NCBI GenBank assembly: GCA_029844215.1
Contig: CM056724.1
Location: 72,993,093-73,057,092 of the forward strand
Direction of reading: 5' to 3'
From: Przewalskia tangutica
Lineage: Eukaryota > Streptophyta > Magnoliopsida > Solanales > Solanaceae
DNA: 64,000 nt
Shown here: positions 1 to 10,195 of the stretch, piece by piece
Layout: each line of letters starts with the position of its first letter
Numbering within the stretch: the stretch's first letter is position 1
The notes under the pieces: model-generated
What the model was told of the DNA's origin: nothing
What the model saw: the letters and a program-made list of their open reading frames with translations, nothing else
Database searches by the model: none
Made by a program: the position numbers and the translations under genes

Positions 1-517
1 TATCTTTTCCGAGATTTTTCTATTGAGATACATACAATACACTCATGAACCTTGGTTTAAAGAACAAAAGCGAAAACTTTTCTTTTCCTTTCTAGGTGAA
101 CCGAGAGCTCTTGGAAGAGTTCATCCAATTTTCTTGAAATTTTTCTAAGTATGGAAGCTTGTCTCACTACTAGTAGTATTATATAGGGACATGGAGGGTC
201 AAGATGTGTACAATTGGGTGGCTAGGATGAGGTCTAAGCAAATATCAAGCCTTTGTGGTGCCATTGACTTGGTCAAGAAACTCAAGCTCAAGTTGCAAGA
301 CTTGTCTTGCCAACAAGGTCCAATGACCCTTAAGCCCTTGCAATTTCGTCCAAGGCCTTTCTAAGGGGGTGACACGTGTCGCCTCCCGTTAAATCCTGAA
401 ATTCGTTTCAGACAATTCCATAATTCCGATAATTTTTTTTTACAAGTCTCAAATCTTAACAATTGTGAGTTCTTTCGTACCTTCTTAAAACAAGTCCTGT
501 AATTACGGGGTGTAACA
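1..517 (-). mobile_element. 3' LTR of minus-strand element X, cut by the window edge
   Basis: On the minus strand this begins TGTTACACCCCGTAATTACAGG at 517 and runs left out of the window. It is followed on its outer side (518-530) by the complement of a purine tract, which marks it as the 3' LTR. It holds the U3 part: an ACGT-core palindrome GACACGTGTC at 371-380 and a TATA-like stretch near 173-184. It resembles the starts of the LTRs ending at 53645 and 59019. No coding capacity. Confidence 0.85.
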
Positions 518-530
518 TTCTTCCCCCCTT
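518..530 (-). other. Polypurine tract of element X
   Basis: Read on the minus strand this is AAGGGGGGAAGAA directly before the LTR start, the usual plus-strand DNA primer of Ty3/gypsy elements. The same tract occurs at 16024-16036, 25655-25667, and (complement) next to 53645 and 59019. Confidence 0.85.
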
Positions 531-1589
531 AGAAACATTCGTCCTCGAATGTTCTTTGATCAAACTTATAATTAGCGACACGGTTTCCTTTCACAACCGA
601 CATACCAACAATGCCACACATGGCTAATACCTCGCCGCGCGTATCATCCATCATAAGCCCAAAAGAGATTATCTTTTCGTACTTCCAACTCCTTACAGCA
701 TACATACATAAATTCCATACGATTCTGGCCTCGAATCTTTGGAGTCACTCTATAAAACAATATCGGCCATTCAGGCTCGACACTGGTTCGGTGGAGCGTC
801 CTGAACGTAAAACAATTAACTAGACTTGGGCGCACCCTCGTGACCTTGTCGCGTGGCGAACTACTACCTGATCCAGCTCCATTCCGGGCCATGGGAGACC
901 GTAGCGAGTCCTCGCGACCGCCGTCGCGCAACTCTTATTCTTGGTCTATAATAAATCTTTCTGCAGAGAAGAACTTGTACATCTAAGGTCTCGTGATCAA
1001 CATTCTTAGGCTCATGATTTCCATGCTCCAAGCCTACCTTATCAGTTCCCAAGTAGCGGGTACAAAACTTCTCATAATACCATAACCGTATTGTCTCGAT
1101 CACAGCAACCATTACTTGCTCTATACGGACTTCATCAGTACAATTCTCTTAAGCTACTCGCGACAATCTATTAACATGACATTAGATAAATTCCTTAACA
1201 TGGCTTCTTAAGGGTTCACTACCTATCGGACATCTCATCCTTTCCCGATTATCTCAAAATAAAACACAAGACCTTGGCGAAATTCATTAACTATTCCATA
1301 CCTTCACGGTATCTAGTTAGTCTTTACCGCTCTTGGTAAATCTAAAACCATTCTAGGAAACCATAAATGACCTCATACATAACTCGGTATAGATGTATGT
1401 CACAATACCAACTATACTATAATCATTACCAGCACGGATACGCGATCCAGAGTCCTTCTGGTCATTGTTGCCTTTCTCGGCTGCGATTAATCATAACTTT
1501 CGTTAGGAGAGGCGACCACAACAATGTCTGACTCTCTGCGATCTCGAGTGAGAAGAATGAAACCAATCCTAAATGTCCTGCGACCTCAC

Positions 1590-1620
1590 GATTATAGATG
1601 TAGTGCGCAACACGATAATC
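1590..1620 (-). other. Leader hairpin downstream of PBS (X copy)
   Basis: Minus-strand reading begins GATTAT and ends ATAATC, giving a 6-bp closing stem. The inner stem is shortened compared with the 34-nt copies. The loop hexamer has become TGCGCA, still self-complementary, instead of GTGCAC. It lies about 43 nt from the PBS, in the position of the copies at 12950, 19195, 43358, 54771 and 60133. Confidence 0.6.
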
Positions 1621-1662
1621 AAGACTACTAGACAGTGCATAGACACTTTCAGAGGACTAAGC

Positions 1663-1674
1663 GCTCTGATACCA
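1663..1674 (-). other. Primer-binding site, initiator tRNA-Met
   Basis: The minus strand reads TGGTATCAGAGC, the classic 12-nt match to the 3' end of plant initiator tRNA-Met. It lies 4 nt inside the LTR end at 1679. This is the cleanest PBS in the window. Confidence 0.9.
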
Positions 1675-1904
1675 CTTTTGTCACGACCCGACCGGGCGCG
1701 GCGGTGCCCTACACAGGCACCGCTACAGTATACATCGAGATAATCGAACATACATGAAACATAAAATAAAACAACGAGAATTTAAACAACGGGTTGGCGA
1801 TAAGGCTACCTCGTGGACACGTATATATAAACAACGCGATTATATCCCTTTCTTTTTTTACACCGACCCACGATGTGACTATAGACCTCTAAGAATTACA
1901 AGCG

Positions 1905-1923
1905 TGGCGGGCGGTGCCCGCCA
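1905..1923 (-). other. GC-rich hairpin conserved near LTR 3' ends
   Basis: Perfect 8-bp inverted repeat TGGCGGGC / GCCCGCCA around a 3-nt loop. It is the local version of the ATGGCGGG...CCCGCCAT hairpin found about 200-270 nt before the 3' end of the other LTRs (for example 49203-49225). Confidence 0.6.
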
Positions 1924-2359
1924 TACCACAGAATGTATATAAATCTACAACATCGGGAAAATCGTACCAAAAGATAAGCCTCGGAGTGAATGGAGCTTCT
2001 TCCCAAAAAGCGAGAGATCCTAAGAGCAGGATCACGACACATTGTGTACCTAACACTGCGGGCATAAGCGGCCCGAAGAAATCGATTACAACATGTCAGT
2101 ATGGAGCAGAAATAGGTGCAACAACCAAATCATAACTGTATTAAAGAATGTCATTTTAACTCCTGAAATCAATCGTATATTAACCGTTCCTTTCCTTCTT
2201 TCAATAAGAATTAACCTCATATTCAAAGAGTCAGAGAGATGTTTCTCTCACTAGGCGAAAATGCTCTCGACATTTTTTCTAGTTGCTCTTCTCGTCTCAT
2301 ACGATAGGATTTTCATCAGCAGATTTTCTACGGATTGTGTTCATTTCATATTCCTCTAA

Positions 2360-3246
2360 TTGATTTGTTATAGAGTAAGGTATCTTCCTTCTAGCCATGA
2401 GAAAGAATACAAAGATTTATTGAAAAGAATGAAAGAGATTATTTTGATTGTTCAAGATTACAAGATTCAAGATTCATATTTGAAGTTTGCATTTCCGGGG
2501 GGTGGGAGAGGCGATTTCAGCGGTGGCGGTTGCTTCTCTGAATATTGTGGAATATCCGGAGACAGACGGTGTTGCGGGATTGTTAGCGAGGCGGGAGGTG
2601 ATCTGGTGTGCAAGAGGGTCATGATGGTGGTCTTGGGTTGAGGACCGGCTCTTGGTTTCTCGACCTTCCGGTGGCAACCTCGGTGGTGTTAGGTTGAAAA
2701 ACTTGACACTGGAAGGATTACGGGTCTTGAAGAATTTCCCGGGACTAATGCGGGTAAGGTGGGTGGTCACGGGTTGCAGGAGGGTTGTGATGGTGTTATG
2801 GGGTTGTGGTTGAAACCATGGGTCAGTTCGTTTGTCTTTGAGTCGAAAGGGGCTTCCGTGAGCACCTTGGAAGTCGGAAGAGGCTGCTGCGTTCCGGTGA
2901 AGCACTCGACTACGAGGAGATTGCGGATCTTGATAGTGATCCCGGGTCGAAAGTGGGTATGGAGGGTGGACCTGGGTTGCAAGAGGGTGGTGTTTATGTT
3001 CAGGGTTTATGGCTTGAACCCTTGGGTCTCCGATCCTTGGTTTCGGAGTGCAAAGAGATTTTTCCGGCGGCCACTTTGGATGCCAAGGTGTCAGTGGGTC
3101 TCGAGGTTAGTCACAGGTTGATTACGGGTCAGGTGGGTGGGCATGGGTCTTGGGGAAAGTCCATGGGCCACCAGCCTTTGGTGGTTGAGTCCGAGAACTT
3201 TTCTTTTCCAATTGGCCTTGGAAATGCTAAGGTTGTGGAAGCCTAG
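2360..3246 (+). pseudogene. Upstream decayed part of the insert's reading frame
   Basis: A glycine-rich reading frame can be followed from about 2360 to 4128, but it is broken. It runs in one frame through 2641 (stop) and again over 2759-2945, then continues in the next frame from about 2953 and hits a single TAG at 3244-3246. The frame shift near 2945 is supported by an internal repeat: GLQEGCDGVMGLWLKP in the first frame and GLQEGGVYVQGLWLEP in the second are versions of one unit. The start is unknown. I do not recognise the protein; it has no catalytic motif I can name. Confidence 0.45.
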
Positions 3247-3279
3247 GGGTTTTTTATCCAAAAGAGGTCTAGTAATTTG

Positions 3280-4128
3280 ATGCATTCTTTTGTTGCGGAT
3301 GTCAATGGCACGCCTCATTCATTATGTGCTACTACCGAAGCTGCTCCTAATCCTCATTCATTAGGTGCTACATTCGAAGTTGAGGACGTTGGGAATGCAG
3401 GAGTTGCGGTTTCCGAAACGTCACCCCTTCTCGAGGGGAAGACGAGTCTCTTGGGTGGGCACCGGTCGATGGCGGATCTTGAGGGTGGTTCCGGGTCGAA
3501 GGAGGGTCAGAAGGGTGATCATGGGATGCTGATTGATCATGATGGTGGTCGCGGGTCAAGGCTGCAGCCCAAAGGTTTTCGGTTCAAGTTTGAAGGGTCC
3601 GAAGTTGGTTCATTTCCCATGGCTCTTGGTATTACAAATCGTGTGGGAGTGGAAAAGCCTACTCTTCAAACGAGACTTGGTAACTTGGGGAATTTAATTG
3701 CTGCGAGAACCAAGGAAGCATCTCATTCAATGGGACATCGAAACTTGATAAGGGTGGGAACCGAAGAGTCAACTCTTCTAATGAATTCAAAGGTTGCGGA
3801 AACCAAAGGGGCAGCTCGTCCAAAGAGGTATGGAAACTTGATGGCTACGGGAACCGAAGGGTTTACTCTTCAAACGAGTCTTGGAAGATCAACTTATGTG
3901 GAATTCGAAGGGTCGTTCTTTTCCAAGTCGCCTAAGAATCCTGATCTTGCCTCGACCAATGAAGCTTTTAATGCCGAGGGACATGAGCCATTTATGGCAA
4001 CCATTCCCAATGATGCACTAGTCTTGATTTCCCCCATGAATGCAACTATTGCACCTACTGAGTGTGCAAATGATACTCGGAAGCCACAATATGATTTAAT
4101 GCCCTCCTGTAACGTCACCTTTGTGTGA
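3280..4128 (+). CDS. Uncharacterised 282-residue open frame with internal repeats
   Basis: The longest open frame in the window. It is in the same frame as the segment ending at TAG 3246, so it is probably the C-terminal part of a longer, now broken protein; ATG 3280 is only the first Met after that stop. Visible features are PHSL-AT repeats near residues 12-33, a Gly/Asp-rich stretch (HDGGRGSRL) near 88, and three or four degenerate units of the type GNL-A-GTE--TLQTSLG between about residues 115 and 205. There are no membrane segments, zinc knuckle or enzyme motifs. A 120-nt trailer and poly(A) follow. An ORF1-type protein of a retroposon or a processed host gene fragment both fit; expression is doubtful. 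Confidence 0.35.
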   Translation: MHSFVADVNGTPHSLCATTEAAPNPHSLGATFEVEDVGNAGVAVSETSPLLEGKTSLLGGHRSMADLEGGSGSKEGQKGDHGMLIDHDGGRGSRLQPKGFRFKFEGSEVGSFPMALGITNRVGVEKPTLQTRLGNLGNLIAARTKEASHSMGHRNLIRVGTEESTLLMNSKVAETKGAARPKRYGNLMATGTEGFTLQTSLGRSTYVEFEGSFFSKSPKNPDLASTNEAFNAEGHEPFMATIPNDALVLISPMNATIAPTECANDTRKPQYDLMPSCNVTFV

Positions 4129-4375
4129 ACGCCCCATCCCCCACTCTTTCATTTCGTGTTTATGCTTACGTTGAGGACTGAGAACCCTTAATGACTGATT
4201 GTAGCTCCCTGTTCTTTTCGTTTGTTCTTTTATAATATTTGCATTTACCTAAAAAAAAAAATACTTAAGAATTTAATCCTGTTTTTCCACATAACATACA
4301 TATCTTACATAACATAATCCGGCCCTTTATGGAGGAACTTCTTATTTGGGAACTTACTTTGATTATCCGTACGTG

Positions 4376-4750
4376 ATAACGTAATCCGGCCCATTTGCGG
4401 GACACGGTGTACTGATGAATCATGTGACATAATCCGGCCCGCCTATGGGGCTCGGTGTAATGTGGAATCATGTAGCATAATCCGGCCCGCCTGTGGAGCT
4501 CGGTGTAATGTGGAATCATGTAGCATAATCCGGTCCGCCTGTGGAGCTCGGTGTAATGTGGAATCATGTAGCATGTCCGGCCGCTGTGGGCTCGGTGTAA
4601 GATGATGTAACCCGTCTATGTGTAGGCTCGGGGTAATATGGCGTAATCCGGCCTATGTGTAGGCTCGGTGTATCTCATGCGTAATCCGGCCTATTTGTAG
4701 GCTCGGTGTATTTCATAGCGTGTCAGGCCTATTTGTAGGCTCGGTGTGAT
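4376..4750 (-). repeat. Minisatellite in X LTR (48 bp, then 38-40 bp units)
   Basis: About nine units built on cataatccggcc...ctcggtgtaatg. The first four are about 48 bp with near-identical ends (gtggaatcatgtag); later ones are shorter and more diverged. It begins near the point where other LTRs of this family have the single run cataacatagtccggccc (50155, 55505, 60865), so this is a local expansion of an LTR segment. Confidence 0.8.
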
Positions 4751-6339
4751 TTTCCTTACATAACATTTTTAAACTATCTTTTCACTTCTTCTTAAGTCGT
4801 CATAACAACTTCCCATAAAGCTATTATAACAACCTTTCTTTTTAGAGAACTTAAGACACTCTTATTCTTACAACATTAGGAAAACTAGACCCAAAAATAC
4901 TACGTACATACATACTAAAAAAAGAATCATAAAACTCTTTTCTTTTTAAAGCTCAAGTCACACACTCTTTTGGAAACCATCTTCTTAACTTTTGAAATAA
5001 ATTAAGAAGCCATACTTTTTTAAAGTTTAGTCATTTCCACTCATAAAATCAAGGCTTATAGTCTTAACCCCTCGTAGCATACACTCTTTAAAATCATATC
5101 GCTTAATACTTTAGAAATCAAGTCCATGCTTGAAAAATAAAGTTTCATACACTCCCAAAACCAAGTAACTTATTCTCTTTAAAACTATATAACTTCCACC
5201 GTTAAAATCAAACCCCTTTTCACATATAAATTCAAGTCATTTTTAAACATAAAATCAACTTGCTTACTTTAAATAAATCAAGACACATAGTTTTAAATCA
5301 AATCACATAACTTCCTAACCATTCTTACAGCGTCTCATAAGACTCGGTAAGGACTTAGGACAATTTAAACATACTCTTAACTTAGAATCAACAATGTGAA
5401 TACTTCTTAACTTCTAAGAGTAGAAGGAATCATGAAATACTATCACATGGATATTTCATACGTAGGATCATGCCAAAGAAGGAAGAGGTTCACATACCTC
5501 GCGACGACTAGCGACAAGTTGAAAATTCTCCCAAGTACTTTATCGCGCTGGCTTTCCACCCTCAAGTAGAATCACGATTTTTCGTAGTACTTCAACCTAT
5601 AATAGTCATAACACGTCCATTAACCTCTAGCTTCAATCGTAGAATATTCTAAGTGTAAAGTCACTAAATCCTACGGAAAATCGGACAGCACTTCCTTTGT
5701 TTCTACATACTTATCCACCTTTTTCAAGGCCGAATATGGCACGACCCGTTCCGGGGCCCGTGATTGGTGCCTTACCCGGGCACCCAAGTAGTCATACATC
5801 AGAGTAATCAGCGGAACATAAAAACAAACATGAAACAACTGTAAAATGAAACACATTTTCTGAGAGAAAGTCGCCTTTCGGCATATATATATAAATACAA
5901 AGTTGGAACAGTTTAATCCTTTTTACAAACCACCTTGCAGCGATTACTACAGACCTCTAAGAATGCGACAACTATGGCGGGGACGGGGCCCGCCGTACCC
6001 TGTATGTACAGAACCTACGGACTCGGGTAACATGCCAAAGATAAGCCTCGGAGAAGCGGAGCTTCCCAATCTGCTGATTTGTGATCCTAGGCGGGGATCA
6101 ACGGCCGATGTACCTCTACTGCGGCATGAACACGGCCCGAAGGAGAGTCGATCTGGCGGTACAGTATGTGGCGAAAATGCGTAGTTAAATCATAACGATC
6201 ATATAAAGCGGAGACGTATATGATAGCAAAATACGATGCGCGATCATACTTGATTAAATCGAGGACTCGCGCCTCAAAGTCATCACTCAAATATAACTAT
6301 GGGTCTCGCCCCACAGCATCAATCATGTTCGCATCTTGG

Positions 6340-6620
6340 CCACATGCGGAATTCTCCATCGGTGCGGACATGTCGGGATGCAACAATAATAATAGTGCGG
6401 GTAATCAACCTGCGCGCGTAGCCACATGCCGGAATTGCGCCGGTGCGAGCGTGTCCATGTAACAATAATACCAATACCGGGTGATCAACCACGCGCGTAG
6501 CCACATGCGAGTGCGTCGGTGCGAGCGCGTGTAACAACAATAACAATATATCGGGTGATTAACCCGCGCGTACCGGAATGCGCCGGTGCGGACGTATCCA
6601 TATAACAACATCACACTCTA
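6340..6620 (-). repeat. Minisatellite in solo LTR H
   Basis: Three to four degenerate units of about 80 bp: a run rich in acaataata, then gtgatcaacc, cgcgtagccacatg and gtgcggacatgt. It is the same repeat type, inverted, as the longer array at 21490-22065 in solo LTR F. Confidence 0.7.
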
Positions 6621-8501
6621 ATGGAAGCATGCGTGGGCCACCCATCGATGTCGGTATGTCCATCAATCGGTCGAATAAGCGGCCCTCGGCGAGAGCGGTA
6701 GCATAAATACAACACTTGCGTAACAAAGGCTATTACCATAAACATGGCAAGTTCAACATACTTATAGACTCTTATTTTATTACAACAAATCCGGGTTTTA
6801 ACCCCAAGTACTACATCATTAATCCTTTCAAAAAGACCTCTTTACGTAAAAACAACTCGATACTATTATCAGTAGTGCCAAATCGTTCATGTTTTAAAAT
6901 AAAGTACTTTACCTTTGTTTTAACCAAGTGGCTTACACTTTCTAGAACAACGTCAAGGAACAACATTCTTTTCCAAAAGTTCAAGTTTGCCTAATTTCGG
7001 ATACTCACGTCTTTTATTTTGGAAAGATTTCATAGTTTATAGTCTTAATCAAATAACGTACTCCCCTTTAAAACAATAAGCCTTATGTGTGAGTAGGTTA
7101 TTCTTTGTTTATAACAATCTTATAAAAGCAGCCATGATCTAGGAAATGTAATATCATTTTGTCTCATCTTAGCTTACATGCGGATGGAGGTTTCTCTTGG
7201 TTTTAATAATACTTAATTATTGATACATTTCCTGTATTAAGCATTTGCGATGGTTTGTTCGATACTTATTCTGATTTCCGAAATCAGTAAAACATTATTC
7301 CTTTTAAAAACCAAGTACGCATTACTCACGAATGAGGTTTCACACTTTTTAACAAAATTCATATTAATTCAATTAAGTCAAGTCTCTTATCTTCTTAAAA
7401 TCAATAAATCATTCTTTTTATCTCTCTTAAGTCGTTATACCTAACTTCCCATAAAGCTAGTATAACTCTTAAGCTTTCAAACCAAGTATTATTCTTCTTT
7501 CAAAAAGGATTCTTAATTCTTTTGAAATACTTCAATTCTTATTATTAGGGCTTAAGTCAAAGACATTGTAGTAAAACTACATTCGATTAACACGTCGTCT
7601 AGTACTATATATATATTCTTTAAAATACTTCGATTCTTATTATTGAGGCTTAAGTCAAAGACATTGCCGTAAAACTACATTCGATTAACACGTCGTCTGA
7701 GTACTATATATATATTCTTTTAAAATATCATGCTCGAGAGGATAGGAAGAATCACATACCTCGCGGCGATTATCGACTATTAGCAAAGCGCTCCACGGCT
7801 ATAACGCTAGCCTTGTCCACCTTCAAGTAGTACATGCTACTCGTGAACATTCAACCAATAAAGGTTATAAGTCTCTGTAAATCTGATCCTATGTAAATCT
7901 GATTCGATCTTAACTTTAATATTCTTGATGTGATCTATTCAAGTCTTTTACGTAATATCCTTCTATTACAGTTCAATTCTCTTCTATGAATCTTATATTC
8001 ATTTCTAATAATACTACGATTATGTAATTTCCAATTACAATATAAGGACAAGAGTATTTACCTCGATAAGCCCAAAATTATCCAAGTTATAAGTCGATCT
8101 GAGCAGCGTTTTAGCTCTGCAGGCGCTCAGCAGCTTCAAACAACCCTTAGAAGTTCTACGCAACTTCTTCTTAATACTTCAACCGGCTATGAAGATTTTC
8201 CTTAGGGTTTCGTTTTTGTGACTTAAGGGAATATAGTAGTACTTCCGGGCTCTACGTCTAGAGGTAACTTTGGAAAGTACTACAAGGTATTTGGGCTAAA
8301 GTATTTTGGAATAAAAACAACAATACTTGGAGAAGTATTTTTCTACCAAAGGGGGGTATTTTCGAGAACAACTTTAGGCAAGGGGGTTGTGAGGCCTTCT
8401 CGAGGGAGGGTGATTTGGGCGAGGCTTTGAGAGGGAGGGAGAGGGATTTTTGCCTTGGATTTTCACAAGTGTGGATGAAGAAATGTCTTGCATTAGAGGG
8501 G

Positions 8502-8510
8502 TATTTATAG
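8502..8510 (-). promoter_or_regulatory. TATA box of solo LTR H
   Basis: The minus strand reads CTATAAATA, about 385 nt inside the LTR start at 8894. The context (cttgatcttggccattg before, ccctctaatg after) matches the U3 of the other LTRs. Confidence 0.7.
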
Positions 8511-10195
8511 GACAATCAATGGCCAAGATTAAGCCAAGTGGGGTGCAAGTGTAGGGTGAGGATTGAACCATGTGTCCTTATCCATCTACTACACAAAATA
8601 TCCTACAACCTTGACCAAAGAAAGCACAAAAGCGTGCAAGGAATGCCCTCTAATGCCGTCCACTTGAGGACAAGTGTCACCCTCTCGTTGGTCCAAAATA
8701 TTTCATCTCTCGGAAAAATCCATAAATAATCAATGACATAGTCGTATTTTCCTTTCGCAAAGTTTGGAAAGCGTTTAGTCGGAAGCGATTCTTTTCGTGT
8801 GTTGTGTACAAATTTCGCCACTTTGCCTACTTAAGGCTTAAACTTTTATACGTACGCCCTCACGTATATACTCTGGAAAATACGGGGTATAACAGAATAC
8901 AATAACCAAACATGCCACATTTAAGGCTCAACATACCAACCAATCAAAGGGGATTACACGCCTTACAATACGTGTAAAATTCCGCCCCCCAATTCATACC
9001 AAGTAAGTTTAATATCCTAGCCATTCTCGGCCAACTACATACAACAACACAAGTCCTTTCCAATTCCTTTCAATCCATAATGTCGTCCTAACATGTTATA
9101 TAGTCGCAAACAATTCAAACAACTATAATCCTTTCTTTATATAACAAGCGACGACTAAAACTAGTAACCAATTTGAATTACAATCTTAGGGTTAATCATG
9201 CAAATTTCGGATTAGGGTTTCCATTATCCATAACACTTATCAAACTTCATAATATATACCTCATGATTTCTAATATCCATAGCTACAACAATAAGTAATC
9301 TTAATTACTAAAACGACAAGATTTGTTACCTTTATAAGCCCTTATAAATTCCAATATTCAAAGTCGCTCCTTAGCAATTCTTAGCTCCTTTCCATATGTT
9401 CCAATCCGCTCCAAGCACTCCTTAGAAACTCATAAAGAACTCCTCTTCAAGTTCCATCTTCAAATTTGAAGAACACCTTAGGGTTTCGCCTTGTGACTAA
9501 CGTAAAAACGTCATTTTTCCGAAATATTTCTATTGATATATCCTTACAATACCCTTAGGGACCTTGGGTTAAAGTCTTGTGAGTAAAGAACCAAAATTGC
9601 AAAATTTTCTTGTTGGAATAGTGCCTAACCCGAGAGCACACATGGAAGAACAAAAGTTTCTCTAATTTTTTTAAGTGTTGAAGACAAGTCTTGCACTAGT
9701 GTAGTGTATATATAACCTGATGGAGGCTTAGATTACAACAAATGTGAGGCTAGGATGAAGATCATTAATTAATTAGCCAAGTGGACAAGTTGACTTGGTC
9801 AATAAACTCAAGCTTTGAAGACTTATCTTCCTTGATGGTCAATGACCATTTTACCCTAGCATTAATTTCGTCCAAGACCATTGGGGGTGCTACGTGTCGC
9901 CCTCCCATTCGTCCATAAAATTCTGTAACCCTCGTGGGCCCCACAAAACGTAAAATTCCTCGGGTGGGCCCCACATGACCAAATCCGTAAAAATAAATTT
10001 CCATAATGTTAATAAGTTCCATACTCATCAAATAATGCATTTTGAGAATCCAATTCTCATCAACGAACATTTTTCCTTTCCGACGTTTGGAAGATTTTCC
10101 GTCGGAAAAACAATTCTTCCTTTCGTACAAATTTTCAAGCCTTGATTCCTTACGTACAATCTCTTATACATGTCCTAAACTTACGGGGTGTAACA

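Larger units (their letters stand above)
518..1678 (-). mobile_element. Non-autonomous internal region of element X (about 1.16 kb)
   Basis: This lies between a purine tract and a PBS, so it is the whole internal region of the element. It is far too short for gag-pol (about 4.5-5 kb in Tekay elements), and I see no gag, protease, reverse transcriptase or integrase motif in any frame. It is homologous along its length to the internal regions at 53646-54863 and 59020-60226. Parts of it (a stretch like gtcacgagggtg, and the 3' end around ggccatgtgtggcat) also match the non-coding parts of the A internal regions near 14820 and 15920. It is a large non-autonomous derivative that would depend on proteins from a related element. 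Short open frames here are antisense to the element and not credible. Confidence 0.8.
2236..4261 (+). mobile_element. Poly(A)-tailed retroposed insert (LINE-like or processed sequence)
   Basis: Alignment by eye of the X LTR with the copy at 49523-53645 shows host LTR sequence up to about 2230 and again from about 4270. The 2.0 kb between is foreign. It is GC-richer than its surroundings, starts with a pyrimidine-rich leader (tttctctcac), contains a decayed long reading frame, and ends in eleven A's at 4251-4261. These are marks of target-primed retroposition. I see no LINE reverse transcriptase or endonuclease motif, so it could be a truncated LINE with only an ORF1-like gene, a non-autonomous relative, or a processed host pseudogene. 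Flanking duplications are not clear (aagaattaacc near 2206 and aagaatttaatcc near 4267 are candidates). Confidence 0.6.
5737..8894 (-). mobile_element. Solo LTR H (3158 bp) nested in X, TSD GAATA
   Basis: It runs from TGGCACGACCC (5737; related ends read TGTCACGACCC) to GGGGTATAACA (8894), with no internal region. It is flanked by perfect 5-bp duplications GAATA at 5732-5736 and 8895-8899. Joining the flanks restores the segment ggccgaatacaataacc seen uninterrupted at 52493-52509 and 57864-57880. The LTR belongs to the TGTTATACCCC subgroup. It arose by recombination between the two LTRs of an insertion younger than X. No genes. Confidence 0.92.
1679..10195 (-). mobile_element. 5' LTR of element X, interrupted by two younger insertions
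   Basis: Terminal TGTCACGACCC (1679) and GGGGTGTAACA (10195) are the complemented ends of one LTR. It is split by a poly(A)-tailed insert (about 2236-4261) and a solo LTR (5737-8894). Without them about 3.3 kb remains, comparable with the 4.1-kb LTRs of the array at 49523-64000. The first 1.3 kb (8900-10195) holds the U3, with a TATA-like box near 9707-9714. The pieces 4262-5736 and 7100-8100 are AT-rich LTR body with no coding potential. X sits inside the LTR that continues at 10196; its right target-site base run is CTAAT, and the same run occurs in the uninterrupted copy near 16500. Confidence 0.85.

Noticed and set aside
2474..2905. 143-codon open frame on the minus strand
   Set aside because: Antisense to the repetitive Gly-rich frame of the poly(A)-tailed insert. 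A codon bias poor in stops on both strands explains it.
2206..4279. aagaattaacc / aagaatttaatcc as target-site duplication of the poly(A)-tailed insert
   Set aside because: Comparison with the G1 LTR suggests that host sequence continues some 15-20 nt past the left copy, so the match may be chance. Left unresolved.
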